DNA of 64,000 bases from Pyrus communis. Taxonomy: Eukaryota > Streptophyta > Magnoliopsida > Rosales > Rosaceae. Location: positions 687,001 through 751,000 of the forward strand of contig NC_084809.1 of assembly GCF_963583255.1 (NCBI RefSeq), given 5' to 3'. The position numbers and the translations under genes were made by a program. Positions 24,786-36,101 of this stretch are shown here, piece by piece. The first letter of the stretch is position 1. The number at the start of each line of letters is the position of its first letter. Under the pieces are notes generated by a model. That model did no database searches, was not told the DNA's origin, and saw only the letters and a program-made list of their open reading frames with translations.

Positions 24786-25040
24786 ATGGCTTCCACCATT
24801 TTCCACTTTCCAGCATTCTACTCTGCTCTAGTTTTCCTTCTCCTTCTGAACGCCCTCATTCCTCTTGATTGTGCTTCAGCTCATCAACCATCGCATGTCG
24901 TCCCTCCTAGGCCGCCACTGCGTTCAGCATCGGCTCTGGATGGCAGAATTCCTCTGACGGGAACACCTCCGACTCCTGTTCTGTGCGACAAGGAGGCACC
25001 TATTCAACAACAGCCAACGTCTCGGAAGCTTGGGGCTTAA
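24786..25040 (+). CDS. Small secreted proline-rich peptide, unknown
   Basis: A single-exon frame of 84 residues. Residues 1-32 form a strong signal peptide (MASTIFHFPAFYSALVFLLL, then a hydrophobic run ending in a small-residue cleavage context). The mature part is short, Pro/Arg/Ser-rich and carries one cysteine (VVPPRPPLRSASALDGRIPL; TPPTPVLCDKEAPIQQQPTS; RKLGA at the end). A consensus TATA box (24717-24724) is well placed, which supports a real gene. I do not recognise a peptide-hormone family. It could be the precursor of a small signalling peptide or a lineage-specific secreted protein. Confidence 0.6.
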   Translation: MASTIFHFPAFYSALVFLLLLNALIPLDCASAHQPSHVVPPRPPLRSASALDGRIPLTGTPPTPVLCDKEAPIQQQPTSRKLGA

Positions 25041-25365
25041 CTTTAACATGGAAGATGAATGATGAACTTATGCCGTTTAATACTATGAATAATAATACCG
25101 ACTAAATAATCGACATTGATCGACTTGTATTTCGATAGCTAATAAGCAGTTGGATGCTGAAAACTTGAAATCATACACATTTCCATGCCTAAGGTTGTTT
25201 CTTCAAAGCGTTTTGGCATTAAAATTGAACTTGGATCGGTTTTGGGAATTTTTGCAAGATTAATTATAAGTTATAAGTTAAAATTTCAAGTCATTCTCAT
25301 CGCACCACATATTTCTTAAAATTAATTTGGGATATTCCGAAGATTTTTTACACTTAAAAAAAATA

Positions 25366-25519
25366 GGGAACTTTAACAAAAAGCTTCAGATATTGTTCAC
25401 TTTAACGAAAAATCACATTTTTACACTAAAAAGTCAATTCTGGTACTATTCACTTTACCCTTTATTTTGTTATTTTCGTTAAAACTCAAAGTATTTAAGT
25501 CTCTTTTATTAGTTTTCCT
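25366..25519. mobile_element. Short MITE inside the satellite
   Basis: It begins GGGAACTTTAAC and ends ATTAGTTTTCCT, with internal TTCACTTTAACGAAAAATCA and GTACTATTCACTTTACCC. AAAAAAATA occurs on both sides (25357-25365, 25520-25528), compatible with an 8-9 bp target duplication of hAT type. It interrupts the first satellite unit at a site that other units show uninterrupted. I recall this repeat as common in Rosaceae. Confidence 0.6.
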
Positions 25520-26244
25520 AAAAAAATATTTGGGGTCTCATTATTAGTTTATATTATTATTTTTTTTTTCAACTTTAAAACTCAATAAAAAATAGTTTTG
25601 GGACCTAATAAATGATAGGATTACTTCTAAACGTTCTTGCGACATTTTCCTAAGCTCTTGCAAAAAATATTTCTTAAAACTAAAAATATAAATTCTTTTC
25701 AGGAAAACTGTGAGTTATAACCCAAGTTTTCTAATCGATTTATAGAATTTTTGCAAGATTAATAATAAACCTAAACTTGAGTCATTCATGTCGCACCATA
25801 TGTTTACTAAAATTAATTTTGGGACTTTCCGAGTATTTTCAGCATATTAAAAATAAAAAAATTGGGGACCCAGTTGTAGTTTATATGATTTTTTTTCTAT
25901 TTTTCAAATTTAAAATGGTTTCGGACCTAATAAATTGTAGGATCACATCCAAATCCAAAGGTTTTGTGACACTTTCCTAAGCTCCCACGCAAAATATTTC
26001 TTAAAACTAAAAATTTCAATTTTTTTCACAAAAATTGTGAGTAACCCATGTTTTCAAATTGATTTTTGCAATTTTTACAAGATTAATTATAAGCCATAAT
26101 TCAAGTCATTGTCGTCGCACCACGCGTTTCCTAAATTAATTTAGGACATTCAAAAAATTGTTTACATATAAAAAATAGTTACGTGCCCACTATTAGTTTA
26201 CAATATTTTATGTATTTTTTAACTTTAAAAATCAATTAAAAAAA

Positions 26245-27574
26245 TGTGACATCCCACATCGCCCAGGGGGTGATCCTTAAATGTATATTCCAATCCCTAC
26301 CTAGCACGAGGCCTTTTGGGAACTCACGAGCAACTTCCCAGTGGGTCACCCATCATGGGATTGCTCTAGCCCCCTTCTCGCTTAACTTCGGAGTTCCTAC
26401 GGAACCTGAAGCCAGTGAGTTCCCAAAAGGCCTCGTGCTAGGTAGGGATTGAAATATACATTTAAGGATCACCCCCTGGGCGATGTGGGATGTCACAATC
26501 TTAACTTCGGAGTTCTGATGGGATCCGGTGCATGTGACAAATTGGTATCAGAGCCTAACCCTGGTCGCGTGTGTGCCGACGAGGACGTCGGGCCCCTAAG
26601 GGGGGTGGATTGTGACATCCCACATCGCCCAGGGGGTGATCCTTAAATGTATATTCCAATCCTTACCTAGCACGAGGCCTTTTGGGAACTCACGAGCAAC
26701 TTCCCAGTGGGTCACCCATCATGGGATTGCTCTAGCCCCCTTCTCGCTTAACTTCGGAGTTTCTACGGAACCTGAAGCCAGTGAGCTCCCAAAAACAAAA
26801 TCGTGAGGGAATGGTAAGCCCAAAGCGGAAAATATCGTGCTACGGTGGTGGAGTGGGCCCGGGAAGTGATCCGTCCCGAGCCGGGATGTGACAAATTGGT
26901 ATCAGAGCCTAACCCTGGTCGCGTGTGTGCCGACGAGGACGTCGAGCCCCTAAGGGGGTGGATTGTGACATCCCACATCGCCCAGGGGGTGATCCTTAAA
27001 TGTATATTCCAATCCCTACCTAGCACGAGACCTTTTGGGAGCTCACTGGCTTCAGGTTCCGTAGGAACTCCGAAGTTAAGCGAGAAGGGGGCTAGAGCAA
27101 TCCCATGATGGGTAACCCACTGGGAAGTTGCTCGTGAGTTCCCAAAAACAAAACCGTTAGGGAATGGTAAGCTCAAAACGGACAATATCGTGCTACGGTG
27201 GTGGAGCGGGCCCGGGAAGTGATCCATCCCGGGCCGGGGACATCCGATAAAATTGGTATCAGAGCCTAACCCTGGTCGCGTGTGTGCCGACGAGGACGTC
27301 GGGCCCCTAAGGGGGGTGGATTGTGACATCCCACATCGCCCAGGGGGTGATCCTTAAATGTATATTCCAATCCCTACCTAGCACGAGACCTTTTGGGAGC
27401 TCACTGGCTTCAGGTTCCGTAGGAACTCCGAAGTTAAGCGAGAAGGGGGCTAGAGCAATCCCATGATGGGTAACCCACTGGGAAGTTGCTCGTGAGTTCC
27501 CAAAAGGTCTCGTGCTAGGTAGGGATTGGAATATACATTTAAGGATCACCCCCTGGGCGATGTGGGATGTCACA
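26245..27574 (+). mobile_element. Composite Cassandra-like TRIM with four LTRs
   Basis: Four LTRs share the left end TGTGACATCCCACATCGCCC: A 26245-26497, B 26611-26893, C 26964-about 27250, D 27322-27574. Between them lie three copies of the interior, each with TTGGTATCAGAGCC (tRNA-Met primer site) and a purine tract before the next LTR. B and C end in the normal right terminus (CCGGG..GGATGTGACA type). A and D end in an inverted copy of their own left arm (GGGCGATGTGGGATGTCACA), so each is a palindrome around the 5S-like core. The core (AACTCCGAAGTTAAGCG, ATGATGGGTAACCCACTGGG) is in sense orientation in C and D and reversed in A and B. AAAAA flanks the composite (26240-26244, 27575-27579), suggesting a single insertion event. 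There is no coding capacity; apparent reading frames here are chance. Confidence 0.8.
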
Positions 27575-27926
27575 AAAAAGCTTCGCGATCTAATAAATAA
27601 TAGGATCACATCCAAAGGTCTTGTAATATTTTCCTAAGCTCCCGCGAAAAATATTTCCTAAAACTACAGATTTCATTTTTTTTTCTTCATAAAAACTATG
27701 ATTTATAACTCCATGCAAAGGTCTTAGCTTCTATGCAAATATCATTTTGTTTTTCTTCATAAAAACTATCATTTTTTTTTCTTCACATACAAAGGTCTTA
27801 GCTTCCATGCAAAATATTTTCCAAAACTTTTTTTTTCACAAAAAATTGTGAGTTATAACTTACGTTTTCAAATTTATTTTAAGAATTTTTACTAGATTCA
27901 CTATAAGCCAAAATTCGAGTCATTCT

Positions 27927-30198
27927 TGACACACCCCGTCCCGAAGGAGGGCATGCTGGCCGTCACGTGAGAGTGACGTAACCATTTACACAGTACAGAA
28001 GCTTTAAAGATACAATTTCTAAGATTAAACACCCAAAGGTGAGTCCTAATTTTTGTCCATTCTGTCAGAACACCGTTGGATTCCTCGTAGCCACCAAGCT
28101 CTGATATCTTAAACCTGGAGGGGCGCAAAACAAAGTTGAGTGGGTCAGCAAAACAAACTTATTCAGAACCTTCTTTTCTCTTTGAATATACTAACCCCTT
28201 GCCGTAAAACAAGTATAGTTTCCCAGAAAATAAACATATACTCATATACGTAATATATCTCAAATTATGCTAGACAATATGAATGTATGTCATGCCAAGT
28301 ATCATAACAGAATGCTCATCATCTCTATGTGAATATGATGGAATAACATATAATCAATTCAACATTCGACTATAAACATAGCTCATACTCTTTCATTCTA
28401 ATCAACTCAGCCCTCGACTGCATATATAACTCATAATCATCTCATCACATCAACAACATAACATCTGACAGCCGGAGTCACCTAACGTGACCTGTACGGC
28501 TGCATATAGAGCTCAAATCACAACTTAATAACTGAACAACTGAACCTGCCCACGAGTCGGAACCACCTAAAGTGGTCTGTACGACAGGCCTGGGTGTAAC
28601 GTATATATACGCTTTAGTGCTACGATCACGTGAAGGCTGTGCGAATAATCGCGGGTCACCTACGAGTCGGAACCACCTAATGTGGTCTGTACGACAGGCC
28701 TGTGCACCTTGGATCCAAGCTGAGCATGAGGTGCGGGAGGTGAACATCACGTGAAGGACTGTGCCCTGCTCAGGACGGGAGCACTAACACCGGGGGTGCA
28801 GGTTATGAGCTCTCAATCACATCTCTATCATATCATTCTTCATATCTCAATCATATCTCATGATCGTTATCAGCATAATATCTCAATCGTATCTCAATTA
28901 TATCTCAATCATATCACAAACATATCTCGATCATGTCACAATCGCATAATTCATCATAGTATTTCAATCGTATTCCAAACGTATTTCATACGTATATCAA
29001 ATGTATATCAAATGTATGTCAAATGTAGCTTACATGGGCCTCCTCAGCACCATGCAACAGTATGCATAATTATGGTAATGCACATATTAAAATATGATGC
29101 ATATATGACAGGATATTTAATTCGTATTTCTTTTAAAATACGTTTTCAAGGAAATACGTCAAGCATACGTATATATATACTAAAAAATAACTGCCCACTC
29201 ACTGATAAGTAGCCGGTTCGTAACCCTCACGCCTAGTTTGGTTACATTCGTCGTTCGTACAAGTTTCACCTATAAAAAAATAATTATAAAATCATCATTT
29301 AAACGCACATACACAAACATTCGTCAATAACTTTCTCATACGTTGCTCAATTTGGGTGTGTGAATATACTACGGTGATCTACACGACGTCACGAACACGT
29401 GACAATTTTTAGAACTCAATTTGGAGCTCTCACGCGCCCTGTATACGCGCTGCCCACGCGCGCGTCTTCTTCCTCGCGTCGCCGGACTGGTTTCGCCGGA
29501 GGTGGGTGTTTTGCCGGAATTTCTGGGTAAACTTCAAAGTGTCATAACTTCTTCATTTCTTAACCATTTTCGACGTACTTTATATCAAAATGAAGGTATT
29601 GACGAGACGAACACATCCATACCGCCTTGACCCCTAACTCGGCGTGGATTCGCCGGAAAAAGCCTCGAAAGCTCCGGCCAAACTTTGAACCAAGCTTTCC
29701 CGACGTCCAAATTTGTCCAACAAAGCACTCCGAGGCTCCTTGGGACCTCACTAAGACACCTATGAGCTTCAAAAGTCCAAAAAAATGCTAGATTAAGTTT
29801 GCATGAATAGTACTCAAATCGGACCACCTCGAATAGATGTGAAAACGAAAGATTTCTCACCTGAAAATGGTATGGTTGCACTCGCACGAGCTTCACGAGT
29901 TCAAAAATGCCCTTGGTTTCCTCGATCCACTAAGGTTTGGGTGAGTGGTGTGTTGTCCGTACGTTTACAGAAGGAAGAAGAAGAAATGGGAGCACGGGAG
30001 AGAGATAGAAGAGACAGAGAAGAGACAAAGGGAGAGGGAAACACGGGAGAGTGAGAGACAGTGTGTGTGAGTGTGTGTGTGTGTGGTCCAACACATGCCA
30101 CACCACACAAAACAACACCAAACGTAAATGTAACGAACTAGGGGTAAAATGGTCAATTCACATGTACGTTTTTTATAATCTCGGGACGAGATGTCACA
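27927..30198. mobile_element. Solo LTR (2.27 kb) of an LTR retrotransposon
   Basis: It starts TGACACACCCCGTCCCG and ends CGGGACGAGATGTCACA (TG...CA, with inverted termini). The 5-bp target duplication ATTCT is exact at 27922-27926 and 30199-30203, and removing the element restores a continuous satellite unit (GAGTCATTCT-CGTTGCACCA). No primer-binding site, gag or pol sequence is present, so it is either a solo LTR left by recombination or a very small non-autonomous element. Inside are three related hairpin-like modules (about 28485-28500, 28555-28585, 28661-28690) and an array of ATATCTCAATC-like words (28800-29000). The terminal ~500 bases on the right are GC-richer. Confidence 0.75.
28800..29015. 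repeat. Short-period tandem repeat within the solo LTR
   Basis: Irregular reiteration of ATATCTCAATC/ATATCACAATC-like 10-12 base words, followed by GTATATCAAATGTATATCAA words. It is local to the LTR. Confidence 0.65.
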
Positions 30199-31382
30199 AT
30201 TCTCGTTGCACCACATGTTCCTAAAATTAATTCAGGACATTCCAACAAATTTCTACGCATAAAAAAATATTTAGGGGTCCACTATTAGTTTATGTTATTT
30301 TTCTATTTTAAAAATCAATAAAAATAGTTTCAAGACCCAATAAATGGTAGGATCACCTCCAAAGATCTTGCACCATTTTCCTAAGCTTCCATGCAAAATA
30401 TTTTTGAAAACTAAAAGTTTCAGTTTTTTCACAAAAAACTGTGAGTTATATATATATAACTCATAGTTTTTGTGAAAAAAATTGAAAATTTTCAGTTTAG
30501 GAATTTTTTTGCGTGCTAGCTAAGGAAAATATTGCAAGACCTTTGGATGTGATATTACCATTTATTAGGTCCCGAAACTATTTTTTATTGATTTTTAAAG
30601 TTGAAAAATAGAAAGAAAAATAATATGAGCAACTAGCGGGCCCCCAAATATTCCTTTATGTGTCGAAAATCTTCAAAATGTCCTAACTTAATTTTAGGAA
30701 ACATGTGGTACGCCTGGAATGACTTAAATTTTGGCTTATAATGAATCTTGTAAACATTCGCAAAATAGATTTGAAAACATGGGCTTCCTAAAATTGATTT
30801 TGAGAATTTTTGGAATATTCATTATAATCCAAAACTTGAGTCATTATTGTCGCATCATGTGTTTCCTAAAATTAATTCAGGATATTCCGAATATTTCCGA
30901 CACATAAAAAAATGGTAGGATCACCCCTTTTAATCAAATTAATTCCTTCTCTTCATTAACGCCAGATGCATACACACACTATGTGTGATTTAAAGTAAAG
31001 AATAAAACTTAATTAATGTCAAATTATGGAATACAAATTAGTGGATCGAAGAAGTTTGAAAAAGTGGAAAGAAAAGTAGACATGGGGTGCAAATTTGTGA
31101 GAGAAAGTGAGTTTACGGTATTGATTGGGTGATATGGCTGTGAAGTTTAGAAGAAAAAAAATAACAGCAAAAACTTATTTGTGTTAAATTACTTTAATGA
31201 TCCCTTTTTTTTTTTTTTTTTTTTTTAATTATGATTGAAAGGGTATAATAATAATCTTCTTAATTTTTTTAGTTCACTATCGGAACTCTGTAGTTTTAGA
31301 TTTACCAATAAAAAAAAAGATTGCTTTTGGGAAACAAAAGGCGCCAACGGTTTTAGAGGCGGGTCGCGCGTCAAATAAATAA

Positions 31383-31402
31383 GTACAAAACCGGTTTTGT
31401 AC
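31383..31402. promoter_or_regulatory. Perfect 20-bp palindrome upstream of sulfite oxidase
   Basis: GTACAAAACCGGTTTTGTAC is an exact inverted repeat about 380 bases before the sulfite oxidase ATG. Dyad symmetry could bind a dimeric factor, but no known element was recognised. Function is unproven. Confidence 0.35.
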
Positions 31403-31762
31403 CTTGTTTTACCCGTCCAATTTTGGACCCCCGGGCCAAACACAGCAAACGCCACCAAGTCCAAACAAAGTGCTCTCTCTCTCACTCTCTCTCGACAGCA
31501 CAGGAGAGTTCTCTGCTCTCTTAATTTCTTTCTTATTTAATATTCTTCTAATTGGACGGTTATGGTTTAATTACGTTAATACATGCGAGAGGAAGGGATA
31601 AAAAGGGATGTGAATAGAAAAGCAGAGAATCTTATTCCCTCGACAACAACGTCACCGGTCCCAAGAAGCTGCGGAGGTTGCCATCTTTGGCCAAATCAGT
31701 AGAATCATATTCTGTGTCCGTCTCCCTCTCCTCTGTAAGCAAAAGTTTGAAGAAGAAGAAGA

Positions 31763-34700
31763 ATGCCGGGCGTTCGAGGGCCGTCGGATTACTCGCTGGA
31801 GCCACCTCGACATCCCAGCCTCCAAATCAATTCCAAGGCCAGTTTAATTTCATTTCCTTGATTTTTTTACGAAAATTAATTGATCGGAAAACTCAAAAAA
31901 TCAATGGAAAAATGAGTTGCAGGAACCTTTCAATGCGGAGCCGCCGCGTTCCGCTCTGGCTTCGTCGTACGTCACTCCCGTCGACTTCTTCTACAAGCGA
32001 AATCACGGTCCTATTCCCGTCATCGACGACATCCACAGGTCCCTCACAATCTCATATCTTTCGACCTTGTTTGGTGGATTGGATTGGATAACGTACTGTA
32101 CTTAACTGTGTTGAAGGAAGAAATGGATTACTCACCTAGGAAACTTATCCCTTCCAATCCCGTGTTAGGATTAGAAGGGTTAAGTTTCTTCATTCACTTT
32201 AGGAGGAGTTATCATATTCAATCCAATCCTAGCCACCAAACGAACCCTCAAATCGGGATAGTGGCCAGCCGCTTAGGGCCTAGGCCGAAATTTTTAGGAC
32301 AGTGATTCTAACTCATTCTGCAACCTGTTTGCCAAGCAGTTACTCAGTTTCCTTCACCGGATTAATAGAAAATCCCAAACAGCTCTTTATGAAAGATATC
32401 AGGTGAGTTCTTGGCACTTTGGAATGAGACATATAATCCCATACACGTGTTTTCCTATCAGTATTTGCTTGTTACAAAGAAATTGAATTTTGCAGGGCGC
32501 TTCCCAAGTATCTTGTGACTGCCACGTTACAGGTACGTTGTGCTATTATGCTATGCTTGTGCATTTGGGTTTGGAGCAATTACGCTGTTATTCGAATCGA
32601 ATGTGATGGTGTGATGGGGTTTGATTGGTGTATACATGGGTTACACAGTGTGCAGGTAATAGAAGGACAGCTATGAGCAAAACCCGGACCGTCAAGGGAG
32701 TAGGTTGGGATGTTTCTGCTATAGGAAATGGTTTGTTGCTCTTTTTTGTGCGTATAAATTTCAGCTTTAATCTCTCTCGTCGAGTATGAAGTATCATAAA
32801 CTTCAGCGTTAACAACTCATATATTTTTCTGTGATACAGTGTCAGAGATAACCAAGCTAAAGTATATGCTTTTGGTATAACTCTTTTAAATTATTACAGC
32901 TGTCTGGGGTGGTGCAAAACTAGCTGATGTTCTTGAACTTGTCGGAATACCCAAGTTGACAGGTGCCACAAAATCAGGTGGAAAACATGTCGAATTTGTA
33001 AGCGTTGATAAGTGTAAGGTGCGGACTTGGTTATTTACTTTTCATCTGAGACTTTTCTCTTGTATGCTCATTCTGTTTGCTGGAGTAATGCCTTTAAATT
33101 GTAGGAGGAAAACGGAGGCCCCTACAAGGCTTCAATCCCTCTCATTCAAGCCACAAACCCAGAAGCAGATGTTTTACTTGCTTATGAGATGAATGGAGAG
33201 GTAAGTTTAGCAAAGTGGATGTTTTGCTCGTCTTTCCTAACGTTATGCTATTCAGGTTTTGGCACATGATGTTCGTATATATTCATGTTGGGTTCATATT
33301 CTTTGATCGTGTCAAAGACTCTTAACAGGGATCATGGCTATCCATTGCGTGTGGTTGTCCCCGGTGTCATTGGTGCCCGATCGGTTAAATGGCTTGACTC
33401 TATTAATGTGATTGCTGAGGAGTGTCAGGTTAGAAATAGATTCTTCAATTAATTCTTATCGATCATTAATTTTTTCTTTCTTCCCTTCACACAGTTTTAT
33501 ATGATTCGAATGCATCACAATCTTGTAGGGTTTCTTTATGCAAAAAGATTACAAAATGTTTCCTCCCTCGGTGAACTGGGATAACATTGATTGGTCTACC
33601 AGAAGGCCACAAATGGATTTTCCCGTCCAGGTATGGACATTTGCTACTCCTGCTAGAGTACTTGGAGTAGGCGCTTATTGTGCTATATTTTGTATGTACA
33701 AATTGTCGTAACCCTTTAGAATATCATAGGTGCAACATTTCATACTCAGTTTGTCTTACAGTTTTCCTATGTATTCCTATTTTACTAACTTATGACTTGC
33801 TGATTTGCAGTGTGCAATATGTTCTCTAGAGGATGTGAATGCGATAAAGCCTGGAAAGGTTAGTTCATACGCTAATTTCATTTTTCTTTCTCTTTAATAT
33901 GTTTTCCCTTTACTTGGGTTATGGCATGCACGTTCATCTCCATCATCGCAGTGTTGCCACAATTTAATCAGTTCACTAGCACTCAATCATTAAAAATATG
34001 TTCTGATTTGAATGTTGTTCTGTCTCACCATGAAGTGACCACAATGATTATGTGGTTCATTTCCACCATTTAAGGCATTGCACTCCCTTCCTCCGACCTT
34101 GTCAAATGATGTGAATTTTTGTTAAGATATGATTCCTCCCTCTTTATTTTTTTATCATATTCTAAAGCTCGACCATGGAGATGCCGCCACAATAGCTGAC
34201 ATCGTGGGGCTTTACCCCTTAATGGTTTATCACATTTTTAATCATTTTAAAACATGCATTGTACAGGTAAAAATTACTGGGTATGCGGCATCAGGAGGTG
34301 GCCGTGGCATTGAGAGAGTAGATGTGTCTGTAGATGGTGGCAAAACCTGGATAGAAGCTTCTCGATATCAGAGAATGGGCATCCCATACATTTCAGAGCA
34401 CACAAGCAGTGATAAATGGGCATGGGTGCTTTTTGAGGCCATGGCTGATGTCCAACAGAACACTGAGATTGTTGCAAAAGCAGTATGATTACTTTATTTA
34501 CCGTGATGAATTTTTCTCAACTAGGAAGCTCATATGCATCATTGATATCTAGTCCTGAAAATCATTTTCTGTGAATAGGATGCATACAATCTAAAATAGC
34601 CCATATCATAAATGACATAAATGAAGTAAAAGGCTGGCTAAGTTTTGGCCTCGACGTTTATACTAGCCCATTTCTGGAAGCCATAATCTGCAAGTGGGTT

Positions 34701-35683
34701 TGATCACTGGTTGGACGGTCATCTCCAAAACCATCCATCCACATCGCCCTTATTGCCAACTAAAACTATGACATAAAGTTTCTGGTGGAGAAGTTCTCAG
34801 AGGTCAATGAACTCTCTTTTAAATAATTAGCAGAATCCTGGCTCACGGAATCATATATAATCTTAATTATAAAGACCAACAGCAAGCTGTCCCTTATGAC
34901 AAGTTTCTTAGATGCTTATATAAACAAGAATAACATTAGAAATCACATGGGCGGTAAAGCTACATAATTTATATGGATCTAAAGCTTATTATATACAACA
35001 TATATATATATCACATGTTTCAAAGTTGGTATATATGAGTTTGCATTGGTCTCCGGTAGGGTAATACTAGGGAGACTGTCTATTTAAACCATATTTTGTA
35101 AACCATATGACGTGATTGTTGATGATTGGATTATTATTTAAGTGTTGATTTATGTGTTTATTTTTTATTGGTGACACATCACATAGTTTGCAAATTGGTC
35201 TAAACAGTTGGTGTACCTACCATTACTCCCAGAAATACTATAGGATACCAAACGTGCCCTTATTTTCTTCTTGGCTGCATTTCTAAAATACTCTCTGAAC
35301 ATGACCTTTTGGTAGACTTTTCAGGAGTTCATGACTTAAGTTCTATTCGCGCATTTGAACATAGAATTATTTGTTCACATGTCTGGACTCAATAGCGCTT
35401 TTACCGAATCGAATCAATGATGTAGCGAAATAGATTACTTCTCTAATTTTTTTGTGAACAAAAATTGTGTATAGAGCGTTACTTTTCTGGGAACTGTATT
35501 ATGTTTGTATCCTTGCCTTGCCTACAATTTTCACTTGTCATGATCGTCTGTGCCGTTGTTTGGCAGGTGGATTCAGCTGCGAATGTCCAACCAGAAAAAG
35601 TGGAAGACATTTGGAACTTGAGAGGGATTCTGAACACTTCATGGCATCGGGTACAGGTTCGAGTTGGTCACTCAAGTTTATAA
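31763..35683 (+). CDS. SOX: Sulfite oxidase (peroxisomal, molybdenum cofactor)
   Basis: Twelve exons: 31763-31837, 31923-32038, 32340-32402, 32496-32532, 32649-32730, 32900-33018, 33105-33200, 33318-33428, 33529-33630, 33811-33858, 34267-34482, 35567-35683; 393 residues, the length of the Arabidopsis enzyme. It oxidises sulfite to sulfate using a Mo-molybdopterin centre. It lacks the heme domain of animal enzymes. Visible features: N-terminal [20 protein letters not shown], the Moco region with the conserved Cys in [28 protein letters not shown], and the C-terminal dimerisation domain ([39 protein letters not shown]). It ends HSSL; the plant enzyme normally carries a PTS1-like tripeptide (SNL in Arabidopsis), so SSL may be a weak peroxisomal signal. 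Intron 1 appears to use a GC donor (AAG|GCCAGT). The last exon's 3' end was copied in the tandem duplication ending at 43980. The Arabidopsis relative I recall is At3g01910. Confidence 0.95.
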
Positions 35684-36026
35684 ACCAGGTTCAAGAAACT
35701 GAAGAAAGTAACTGACTGAATCTGGTTTTACCACGATCAGGGATTTCAACGTGTGAAGTAATAAAATGTGTGCAGACTTTACGGGGTTTTCCTTGAACAC
35801 TTAGTTGTTGTTCGTCTCTGAGTTTCGGCCATGCGTTGTCATGGATCGATCCTCAAATCTGGTTCAACTAATCTGTTGAATCCAGGGACATAAGACAGAA
35901 ATATGAATCGTAAACTTACTTTGTTTTGAAGATAATGCTTGATTAATGAAAGCAATGTGGTCCAATATCTTAGTGGATAGTGTGTTGCTTTTCACTGGTT
36001 TGAAACTCACCCTCTTGCTCCTTAAA

Positions 36027-36101
<75 letters not shown>

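Larger units (their letters stand above)
25236..30940. repeat. Degenerate ~320-bp tandem satellite-like array with nested insertions
   Basis: A recurring unit contains, in order: a (G)AATTTTTGCAAGATTAAT motif; GAGTCATTNTCGTCGCACCA; CCTAAAATTAATTTNGGA; CCCACTATTAGTTTAT; GGACCTAATAAAT.ATAGGATCAC (gapped); TTTTCCTAAGCTCCC; CACAAAAATTGTGAGTTATAA. Unit starts are near 25247, 25746, 26069, 27886 and 30801. One copy, about 30450-30790, is inverted and joins its neighbour head-to-head at the palindrome GAGTTATATATATATAACTC near 30440. The array is interrupted by a MITE (25366-25519), a TRIM composite (26245-27574) and a solo LTR (27927-30198); once these are removed the flanking unit sequence rejoins. 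Copies are clearly diverged, so this is an old array. It contains no gene. Confidence 0.7.

Noticed and set aside
26498..26535. Possible genuine 5S rRNA gene fragment
   Set aside because: It matches part of 5S (GGATCCGGTGCAT reversed) but is only ~35 bases, fused to the TRIM interior and has no complete gene or 5S spacer array.
26763..27329. 188-codon minus-strand frame with apparent internal repeats
   Set aside because: It runs through LTRs and interior of the TRIM composite. The repeated peptide simply reflects repeated non-coding DNA.
26245..27574. Evenly spaced direct repeats that might suggest a CRISPR-like array
   Set aside because: The repeats are LTRs of 250 bp or more with primer-binding sites, in a plant nuclear context.
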